Shown here: piece after piece, positions 8,898 to 20,800 of the stretch
How positions within the stretch are numbered: position 1 is the stretch's first letter
Layout of the letters: the number at the start of each line of letters is the position of its first letter
NCBI GenBank assembly: GCA_028042835.1
Contig: JAOFOL010000001.1
Location: forward strand, 62,001-126,000
Source: Opitutales bacterium
GTDB taxonomy: Bacteria; Verrucomicrobiota; Verrucomicrobiia; Opitutales; Seribacteraceae
DNA: 64,000 bases
Reading direction: 5' to 3'
Notes under the pieces: generated by a model
What the model saw: only the letters and a program-made list of their open reading frames with translations
What the model was told of the DNA's origin: nothing
Databases searched by the model: none
Made by a program: the position numbers and the translations under genes

Positions 8898-11800
8898 ATG
8901 CCCAAGCCCTTTCCATCTTCAAGATCAATGGGTTCTCGCAAATTCAAACCGAGAGCAACCATGGGGTTTATTCTGGTTTTTCTGACTTTGTGCTTTGGGT
9001 TTTCTTTAGTTTTTCATCATACGAGTAAAAGGCAGCCTTCGAGTAAGTCTTCTCAGGTTGTTGATCTTCGAAAAAGCAAAGCACCAAACAATAAAAAATT
9101 AAGTGATTTAAAAGCTCCAGTTACTCAACCAGTAACAAGCCCTTTCATTCCAGATGAGTGGTGTGAGGTAAGGGATTATGTTGATCTTTCCAGTGACCCT
9201 GTATTCACAGAGTTTAATTTGTGGATGTCGGATTATCAAAAAGTAATTTGTTTACTTGATGATAATTGCACTAAACATGATCCAAGGAAAATTTTAAAAT
9301 TTCTAAAGATCGGAGAAAAACTCGCACTCGAGCGAAAAAAAGTTTTTGAAAAGATAATTCGAGGAGATCCTGCAAAAGCTATCAGTATGGCTCTTTCCGA
9401 TGAGTTGATCAAATCCCTACCAAACTCAATATCAAAAAATTTAGAATCTTGGAAAAATGAAAGGATCGATCTTGATTCTATTCATGTTTGCTATGATCCA
9501 AATCATCCTGAAGGTCTTATTAAAAGATGGTCAGTTCTTGCGGATGGAACCAGATATAGGGTTTGGACACATGGAGATCGTAAAAAAATTCAAACGGTCA
9601 AAGGTATTGCATCATGGGGAGTTACTATAGGAGAAGATTTTGCGATGTCTTCGCATTCCTATCGTCAGGTAAAAGTACCTAGCGGAGAAGATGCAATCCA
9701 ATTTGCGGATAAAGTTTTCCCTTACAAAAACGAATATGAGCGGAATCTTTTTATCCAAGAGATTGAAAATGCAGAATCCGAAATTTCAGTACTCAAAAAA
9801 ACAGTCAGTTACCCAATCATGGCTGGAAGCTCTTCATTAACTGAATACTACGAGAAAAAATATGACTTAATTAGTACTCCGATGACTTGGGCCCAGGCAA
9901 ACGCTCGAGCACTTCTATTGAATGGAAGGCTAGTAGTCATTCAGTCTCAAGTAGAGCAGGATTTTGTGTACAATCAGTATAAAGATGGGGCATTGGGTTT
10001 CGATCCATCTAAGAATTCTGTGAAATACGCTTGGATTGGAGCAACGGATAGTAGTGATCAAAATGGTTCCAACTTTGACAAGGATTCAAATACCACATCG
10101 ATTTTTGACCTTAATGCCACAGAAGGAGATTGGAAATGGCTAAGTGGAGATGAAGTTAGTTTAGGCGGTTTTTCAAACTGGGAAGGTGGCGTAGAGCCAA
10201 ACGATGCAGTTAATGCAGATCGAAACTTTGCGGCATTAGATTGGAACTCCACTGGAGGAGCATGGGTCGATATTAATGAATCTTATGAACTTCCTTTTCT
10301 TGTTGAATATGATCTTGGAAGCGAGCCGGCAACCATTGCTATTCCGATTAAAGGTTTTAGGAAAGTTTTAATTGTACCTGCTCGATTTCAGGATGAGGGC
10401 TGGGGATTTGATGGATCATCTGCTCCACTTACCGATCAATTTGGCAATACACTTTATCCAGAATTGCAAAAAGATGCATTTGAGCCAGTAAGTCAGGAAA
10501 GATTGGCCGGCTCAATGGAACAAGTTACTGAGTATTTCAGGGATAATTCAGATGGAGCATTCAATCTAATACCGGTTATTTCTCCAACGGTAACTATTCC
10601 ACTTAACAAATACAGTGATTCCCAGACATTTGCCGATGGGACATCTAATCCCTACGATAGTAACGGAAGCTTAGTGGGCGTAGGGGACCTTGTGCATGAA
10701 GAATTGCCAGACTTGGGTGTTGCGGCAATTATGGCTGCATCACAGTTAAGTGAAAAATATAATATCCTCGATCATTTTTTTTGGGGAGTCCAAGGAATAA
10801 CCACTAGTTCGTCATTTGGGGGCGGATACAAGAGTCCTCCTGCTGTGAGCTTTAGAGGCGGGAATTTGGATCTCAATGGATTGGTCCACCCGGATTTTAT
10901 GCCCTGTAAAGCACGGGCAATTGTCAATGGAGACGGTAATATTACCGCTATTGAGATATTAGATCCGGGGCAATATTATTACAGTAACCCAACTGTGTTG
11001 ATAGACGGCAGTGATATTTTCAATGGAACCGATATTACTGCTACTGCCGGAAGTATCGCAGTATCCTGGGTGGCCATTACTACACATGAACCTGGTGCTG
11101 CAGGTCTGGGATATGTGGGTGGAATGGGTTCACATGTTGATGCGGTTGGCGGTTATGCCTCATGGGGGGTGATAGCCCATGAATTGGGGCACAACTTCGG
11201 ACTGCTTCATGCGAATCGATTCATATCCAGAAGTGAAAGACCGAATAGTGATGAAGGAGAACCTATTGATTATGGAAACCCTTTTGCAGTGATGGGAAGT
11301 GGATCTGGTCATATGACCATGACTGCTAAGGTAGCGATGAGGGCGAGTGGTTTTGGGTATGTTGCCGGTACAGCATCCGGTTCAGATGTCTCAGTACTTA
11401 CATCGAGAAACTCCTTACAGGCAGCTGCGACCAATAATCTTAATGTATCAGATTCCGAAAACAACAACACTTTTAGGATTTATCGCCATGACTACGAAGA
11501 TGCACCATTGGCGTTAAGCGAACAAACTTTCCAGTTGAGTTTGCCTGATTCAGTCAACCTAGACATTAAAACTTACTCAGTGCAAATATCCGGTACAGGG
11601 GAGGGTGCGAGTGCTGTTTTAGATATTACCCAGGCTTCTGATCTATTAATCATTTCGAAAGGTGGAAAAGGATTTTCTGAAGAGCCGGTAGTGGAAGTAC
11701 TCAATGACAACAACGAAACAATTCTTCGACTTGATCCATCTTGGATACGAGTCGCAACCGGAACGGAGTCAACTGCACAAGCTGTCTTAAGAAATGTTAG

Positions 11801-14800
11801 TGAAGGTTCGCCACGCGGTCTAAGAGGAGTTGTAGTGCTGGCATCACCAGTATCACCAATAGGAGAAGATTCAGTAGTAAATATGGATCATGCATGGATA
11901 GAATATAGGAGAGAAGCCAGTGAATATGGATTATCCGTGCTTATAGGACAAGGTACCCAGGAAAATTACTGGATCGATATGACTCCGGCAACCCGGGATG
12001 ACTTTAGTGATGCTTTTCTTATGCCAGGCCACACGTTTTCCGATTATTCAACAGATACTCATATAACACCGATCGCGAAAGGCGGTGTTTCCCCAATGGA
12101 GTACATTGATGTGGTTGTAAATGTGGGGAGTGTTGCCGCCGCAGAAGCTTCTGCCCCTGTTATATCATTGGATATAAGCAATCAAAATCCTTTTGTGGGG
12201 GAATATGTGACGATTACGGCTCGGGTAGATGACGGTAACAGTTCAGATTACGCTTATTCATGGTTCACCAATGAAAAAATGGAAACTTCTCCAGAGTTTC
12301 TTAATCAACCCACTTTATATAAATCGTTTACTGAACCCGGAGAATTTGTTTTACGTGTGGTAGTTTCCGATATGAAGGGGGGGCTATCTTCCCGTAATAT
12401 TGTTATTAAAGTTGGAGATTATAACTTATCTTCAAAATCATCATTATCTGGCACCGTCCGTTCACCTGAAGGATTTATACAGGGTGCTAGGGTTGAAATT
12501 TCCCCTGCAGAAATAATTGAACATAAAGTTTCTGTAACCGGAAATCCACGCGATTTATTTCTACCTACTGGCACGAATAACCCCCTTCATTATACAATCG
12601 ATGGACAGGCTTCCCCTGACTTAGTTTTTAATCGTGGAGAAATTCACCGTTTCACTTTTGACGCCAAAGCGGACGGTTTTCCCATTTCTTTTTTTGAACA
12701 CCATGAACATGAACTTCCAAGTATTCGTTTAAATATGTTAGTTCTTCCTGTTGTCGATATTGTGGGAGATAATTATGTTAAGCCTCCAGAAATTGTTTTG
12801 GATGGAGGCAGTTCTTTCAGCAGTTACTTTTCAGACGAAATTGGAACGATTGCAGACTTTCAGCTTGGTTTAATTGGAAATGCAACCAAACCCTTGGTGG
12901 TGACCAGACCCTATGCAAAAGCTCTGCTTTCTGATACGAATGTAACTGCAGTTCGTATTCGGCCTACGGAAGTAAATGATCTTGGTCTTTACATCGCTCA
13001 TGGTGGAAAAGGGCACCATCGTGATAATCCACCAAATGCGACAGTACACCGCACCAGTTTTTGGGAAGACTACAACGATACGAATGCTACTGCCAAAGCC
13101 TATGTTGATGGAGTTGGCACGATATCACCAATTAATGCCCTAAATCCTCTGGGAAGCGTTTGGGAAACAAGAAATATAAATAATCCGACTCCCAAGGTTG
13201 TAGTCTGGGGAACAGGTGCTGAACACAATGCAACGGTTGCAACTTTTGATGCATCTAAAAATCAGATAGGTATTGCGATTCATAATCAGGGTGCTGGATT
13301 TGAGCCAAATGCGACGATGGCTGTTCTTCACTATCCACATGATCCCATGGCTCTGTGGACATTTGATGTTCATGAAAGTCTCTTTGATGATGCGATTCAA
13401 TCTCGCTTCCAACCATCTCCTGCATGGAACCGTGACTTGATCATTGGCTTAACCCACTATTGGGCGTTTGATGAGGAGAATGGAACCTTGGTCGTAGATC
13501 AAATTGCAGATAAAGATATTACGGTTTCAGAATTAGCAGATAACAATAATTCAGTCTGGGGAATAAAGGGAAGAGCCATGCGTGTAAGTGATACAGCTGT
13601 TACAATAAATTCAGATATAATCGATACCGAATATACATTGTCCATGTGGCTAAAAACAGAAAGCAATGACTTTAACACTTTCAGCATTGGTGGAAATTCT
13701 TTAACCTATGTCAATGCAACGGGATCATATACCTTTGGTGGAGTAACAATAACTAGATTAAGCGGTACTGCAGGTTGGTCTCATGTAGTGTTTACTGGAG
13801 ATGGTGGTTTTTTTGTTGATGGTCAACAGGAGGTTGTGGCACCTCCGCCAAACCCAAACTTGGCGACTGGGGACTACAATGGTTCAATTGATCAATTTCG
13901 AATTTATAATAGAATTTTATCCACGGGTGAAATTAGATACTTGGCCGGTCGTTCTTTTCTTGATCTCTCGGGGAATAAATATCACGCGGTGTCTATTGGG
14001 CCAGATTTTTCAATGTCCAATCCTGACACCGATGTCGGAAGTTCAACGGATCGTCCGCAAGATTCAACAAATAACAACGCACCAGGAAAACTTGGGGACA
14101 GTTATGCGGGAGAAAATAATGGGCGTTCTGTGTCATGGGATGATAATGACAGCTACCTGGACCTCAGTTTACATGCGACAGATTTTGCTGGTGTAAATCA
14201 GGGCACTATAAGTTTTTGGATTAGGACGAGTGGCTTAAATGATTCAGGAGATACCGTTGACCAAACCGTTTTTTGTGCTTCTGATATCGATGATAATCAA
14301 TCCTATTTTCGAATCATGGTTCGGGACATTGGGGTGATGCAACTACATGCGGTCAATGATGGTACTGAAATTTCCAAATTCTATACTGATTCCAACGATA
14401 AAATAACACACGGTGCGACTGCAGCTACCGTAGGTGACTGGCATCATGTGGTTTTGGTTGTGGATGATTTAAAGTCTGCCTTTTGGATAGATGGTCAAAT
14501 GGCCACTAGTATGTCTTATAGCGATGGTGCTGGCGATAATCGTGCCTTCTTTTCAGACATTGAAAATATTGATTTTATGGGTATCGGTCTTCACCAAGAT
14601 GCCAATTTCACGAACTCATTTAAAGGAAATCTGGACGATTTTCACATCTATGATCGCCCGCTGGATTCATCTGAAATTTCATACCTCTATGAATTGAAAA
14701 AAGGGCGTGAACAAATACCTAGACTTCAGGCTTTGGTTGATGCAGTGGGTACAGTTACTGTCTCGAATATTGGTGATGGATATAAAGAGTTGCCGGAAGT

Positions 14801-17800
14801 GGAATTATCTTATGGGCAGGATGGAAATGTCACAGACGATCTCACTAACATTGGTGATGCATTGAATCCTGATTTTGGGGATATAGTTTATGATGATGGT
14901 GAATCACTCGTCAAAAGCCGTTATGTTGGCTACACGGGAGATCATCCCGATACTTGGCGGGAATACCAGAAAGCTTATGGTACGGCCGAGCTTAATGGTA
15001 CATCCGTTGATAGACTTATCTGGACCAAAGACACATTTACTGCAAATAATTTATTACTTCCCAATGACCGCAATATAACCCGCAGGTTTGTAGAATATGT
15101 ACAAGATGGTAACGGAAGTTATCCTGCACCCAGTGAAAACTTTGGAGCACCTACTGGACTTTTCGGATATACAGCGCCACCTAAATTTAGTCTTTCGCCT
15201 TCTGATTCCGGTAATCAACAAGATGATGCTACTGGCTATGCACTCTTTTTTCTAGATCAAAATAAATCGGCAGAAATCATCTCCAAAGGTATTGGGTTGG
15301 TTGATTTCAGTGCAGATGCCGCAGATGTCGTTAGAATAAGTGGAAAAGGTTTTCGCCCCGAACAAGTGTACAGGGTCCCATTGTCTTCTTTTGAAGGGGA
15401 ATCAATGGATACTGGGTATACCAATCAATTATCTCCTTTTCAAACTGTTACGAGTACTCAAATTGAGCAACCTTGGAGACGTAATCCAAATAATGGTGGC
15501 GACTTGTTTTATGGTTTTGAAGACCCTAATAACGCAACAGCTCTTGCAAGCATTCAAAACGAAACCTGGCACAGCTTTGGGGAAAATAATGAATACTTAT
15601 TTGGTGATTGGACGCAGCAAGCAGGCAATGGAGAACCTCGCGATGTAACTCTTGAATTTAGTAATTACATATCCAGCATTAAGATTACGGATCAAGGGTA
15701 TGGGTATTCGGTTCCCGTAGAAGCACATGCAGTGGGAGGGTATCCGACAACGGAAAACTTACAGAACTGGGTAAACGCAAACCCAGGCATCTCCATAACC
15801 TTCATTGAAGCCGAATTGAATGTTACAGCGGTTGATGCAACGGGTGGCATAGTAAGTATTGGAATAGTAAACGGAGGGGAGGGCTATGAAGTAGCACCCG
15901 AAATTATGATCACAGGGGGTGGAGGTCATGGGGCCTCGGCTACCTGTCAAATTGATGTAAATGGAACAATCATCAATGTAAATGTCGATGCTCGTGGGCG
16001 CGGGTATTTTAATCTTTCAAGTAAACTTACTTCCACTCTAGCTCATGATGGAAATCGAGTACTCGGCCCCACTGAAAAAGATGCAAATGTAACGGCTCTA
16101 CTTGGTGGACACCTTCACGAAGTTGGCATTTGCCCATGTGCCGAAGAATATGACTCTAATTGGCCAAATCAGGCAGCTCATGCTCACTTGGATCCCTGGA
16201 TTGAAATCTGGGACAGAAACCGTTCAGAAGCAGATATTGATAGCCGTGGAGATCGAGCTATCGCAGCCGCGAAAGTACGAAATGGAGTAATTGAAAAAGT
16301 GGTGGTGGTAAACGGTGGTCGAGGCTATGTGGATCCTGTGATCTATGTACGAGGGACTCCTCCAAATCGTACGACTGGTTCGGGCCCATACAATGTGAAC
16401 CCAACAGATTTTTTTAGCTTTAATAGTAGTGACGGTTTTCGTAATCGAACTTGGAGGTGTACAAATCTAAGGGAAAGAAAAGACGGATCTATTGTTGAAT
16501 GTGGTCATACACAAAATGGTAATTACGCACCCGAATCCTGTCCCGGTGAGACAGACAGTAACTTCTTAGCAACTGATGATCCCACACCAGAGGCAATAGA
16601 AGCCTGGCAAGATCGACATAAAGATTGTGCACAATTGGGATATTCCACGGACTCTCACTATAATGTCAATTTTCAGAGTCGAGTATGTTCCGGGACAAAA
16701 GCCAACTTCGTATTGCTCAATGATCCGTATCGTACTCCCTATGAAAACTGGGAAGTTTTTGACGCTCAATTAACCCCTTTAGTTTCAAATGGAAAAATCA
16801 CTGAAATAAAAGTAGAAAGTGGTGGTAGTATGTACGCTGCAAGTGATGTTCGGGTAGCAGGGACTGGATCGGGAGTAGATATTATTCCAATTTATGATAT
16901 GGATGGGTTCAATACTCATATTATTTTTGATGATCCCAGACTTCGAAACCTTGAAACTGATTACATTCCCCGGCCTCTCGGTACGGGTCAGGGTTTTCAG
17001 GAGAGACCTTGGTCTTTGGATGACAGATTTGTACCCACAAATGGATTAAGGGAAATCCCTATTTTACATCATTATATATCATTAGTTGATTCTGTAAATG
17101 ATGAGCAATTGGCACTTTTTGAAGATGAATTCCCCTTTTATAGAAATCCTAATTTAGGGAGTGCCCATGGGGATCGAGTGGCTGAGATTCGTATAAATGA
17201 CTCTGGGGCTTTTGACAGTAATTCAACGACTATTACCCTAACCTTTGATGGCTCGCATCGACCCGATTTGAATGGGGATAGCCAACCCGATTTTACTGCC
17301 GCGACTGCAGATATTACTATAACCAGAGGGTTAAGTGGTTTTGCCTTGGACGCAAATGGGACATTTTCTGAATCACATGATATTGATGGAGACGATGTAG
17401 ATGAAACAAGAGCACGCAGTTTATTTGTTGAAGAGCCTGTAGTAAACTTGGTTCCTGGAATTGCAGGGATTACCACAACGAATGCAGAAACAGCATCAAG
17501 CTTTTTCCGCCTTAATGGATTGGTTGATTATAGTAATACTTTTTCATCCAGTTATTTTGATCTGTATGTAGATAACCGCTTGCCTCATGATTTCTTTTAC
17601 GGACTTGGAACCAACATTGCCCCGGATATGCCTGGAATGGGTGGAAGTATTACAATTATGGAAGCACTGCCGGATGGTAATTCATCATCAGGAAGTAAAT
17701 CTATTTATACTGACCAGCATGGATTTTATTCTTTATCAGGTTTAGAAGCGGGGCTTTACAATGTAACAGTTTACATGGAAGACGAAGACTTTCAGGAAAG

Positions 17801-20800
17801 TACTTTCCGACCTGATGCCAATGAATCTCATGTAACGCGGGTTATTTATGTTCCGGGTTTGCCTACTTTGATTATGGAATCTGATCAACATGGAAAAGGT
17901 ATAAGCCGTATGATTTGGAGTCGAGAATCCAGAGAGCTTGCGAGACCGGCATCTGTTATGACCCTTGCTGAAGAGGAAAAAACTTTGGAAGGTATTGGTG
18001 CTGGTTTTCAACAGGGAACTGAACCGCAGCTTGTAATTTTACCTCACCCAGAAAATACCAGTACCGGGCAACCAAAGTTGGATGTGGATGTATTAATTGA
18101 TGGTTCACTTACAATCAAAATCCTAGATGACTTTAATACATCCACTTTTAATACAAACGACAGGTTTACAGTTACCTATTCATCCAGTATTTCAGGAGTG
18201 GATTTCCATGAAGATTATTTTTATTCTGAAAGCGATGGAGATGGTTGGTCGGGTTCGGGCTCTGCCTTGGAATATGGACAGGAACGTCTAATTATTCTTC
18301 CCAGCGATGGCAATGGTACGAATGCGATTGAGGTCCCCCTTTCTTCTGCTTCGCTCGCAGGAGATCAACCATTTACATTCCAAGCGGTGGGTTACGAGCA
18401 AAATGGCAGCCTCAAAGATTTGTCAACCTTGTCTTGGGAATTGATTTCAGATTTTAATGCCACGGAAGGAAATAATTCGAAACTTGGAAGCTTGAGTAAT
18501 TCCTCAGGAAGCTCAACCGACTTAACTCTATTTTCTACATTAAGGCGAGGTCGTGTAGACAGTGTAAAAATCTTAGCACCAGGTTCTGGATACACAGCTG
18601 GATCAATAATAAAGATATTTGGTGAGGGTGTAGACTTTGATGCTATGATCGGTGCGGTGGATTCAAATGGTGGGATTGTGGACGTGAATATTTCGAATAA
18701 GGGTACTGGATATATCGCTGAAGCAAATTTTATGATAGAGGACTCAAGCGGTTCAGATGCCGTTCTTCAATCAGTCTTGGGTGGTGGAGAAATCAGATTG
18801 CAGGCTACACTTGGAACTCTCTTTTCAAGCGTTCGTATATATGCATCGCAAAGAACTCAACTTACTGAAGAAGAAAAATGGCTGGATTTATACCTTGATA
18901 CCATTGAGGAGAGGAATGCTACCTGGTGGAACGATGATCTCGATTTAGATGGGCTTTCAAATCTTAATGAATTCAATATTGGAACACATCCTAATATGGC
19001 AGACACAGACGGTGATGGGTTAACTGATTTTAATGAGACTGACCCAACTACTGAATACCAAACAAATCCACTGTCCCGAGATACCGATGGAGATGGATTA
19101 TTTGATGGCAATGAATCAATCATAGGTACCAATCCACTCATCTCTGATACCGACCGGGATGGATACACAGACTATGAAGAGGTCATGAGTTCTAATTTGG
19201 ATCCTTTGCTAGAGGACTCACTGGTAAATTTATCGGGATTATTGTACGCGAATACTGCATTCAGCGGAGATCTTTATCTTAAATTAGAAGTTGGTTCCAT
19301 GGATAACAGTGTAAATCCGAGTATTGCAATTAAGTTGTATGAAAATAACGAGACTTTTATCAAGCGTTCGAATAATCAATTACCTCAACAATTTCAATAC
19401 GCAAACTTACTTGCAGGGAGGTATTATCGCTTAAGTGGTTACATTGATCTTAATGGCAACTTAGTCTTGGATTCAGGAGAACTTTATGTCGAATGGGAAG
19501 GTTATTTAAACGCAAATAAAGCTGGCATTGAATTAACATTTAAAGATGTAGCCCCCGATATTAACTTCCAAGATCAATATGAGGAAGTAATTCAACTAGC
19601 TAGGGGAGAAAGCTTTCAAATATCTGTATTGGCAACGGATTACCCAGACGATAACTGGACGGGTCCTCTTATTGAAAATGGGACTCCTCAAAATCGAAGT
19701 GTAGTTTTGACAGGAACTGCGTTAGATGTTCTTCAAACAGCTAATAATCAGGCTACCGCTAATAATGATGCAAAGTTTGGTACCTACTCCCTATTTTTTA
19801 CCGCATATGATTTATTAGGTACAGCATCCGAGCCTCTGGAAAGGCAAATAGAGATAACGGATAAAGTGGATCCTGTAATTTCTGTGCAAAGCGATCCCTA
19901 TCCTTGGCCTTTAGGCACGGTATGGGATCCAGTTGGTATTTATAGTGCAACGGATGATCCGGATGGAAATATAACGTCCAGTGTAATAGTAAAAGGTTTG
20001 GTTGATCCTCAAACAATTGGGCAATATCCAATCTCTCTTTATGTCGAAGATTCTTTTGGTAGATCAACCACCAAGATTATAGCTATTGAGGTCGCTGATC
20101 TATCTCCTCCAGTTATTCGATTTTTTGAAGACGATCCGTCGATAAGTTGGCTTCTTGGGCAACCGTTTAATTTACCTGAAAATTATGTAACTGCCTCGGA
20201 TAATGTGGATGGCGATCTGACCGCACAAATTGTAGTATCTGGTTTAGATCAACTTGATGAGAATACAGAATCCAATCAAACAATTTATTTCAGTGTCACG
20301 GACTTGGCAGGAAACCGAGTGGATAATCAAGCGCTTACCATTTCATTCCAACCATCCACTTTTACTATAGCAGGTCTTGCAATAGATGGGTATCTAAGTG
20401 GTTCGCTTGTTGAATTTAAAGCTACAAATTCAGAGGCAAGTAATTTAACTATTACGGCTGTAACGGATGAAAATGGCAGCTTCAACTTAGCCTTTTTAGC
20501 GGAAGACTTTTTATTGATTGATACAAATAAAAATAATGTCATAGACCCTGAGGAAGGTAGTATTATCGTCTCAGGTGGATTAGATACCACCACATCTCGT
20601 TCCTTTGATGGAGCTTTATCCGCAGATGCAAACTCCAGCATAGTAAGTCCACTTACCACTATCCTGAGTGAAATGATAAAAAGCGGTCTCGCGAAGAATG
20701 AAGCCCAGGTCAAATTAGCGGAATCATTTGGTTATTCCACTGCAGTTGATATTACAACTTATGATCCCATAGCAGCAGCAAAGTCTGGAGATTCTGACAC

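Noticed and set aside
13140-13412. Open frames antisense to or out of frame with the giant genes, such as this one and those near 13801-14196, 20327-20713, 25240-25680 and 27245-27658
   Set aside because: They lie wholly within long coding frames with recognisable domains, have no family motifs of their own, and are expected by chance in genes of this size.
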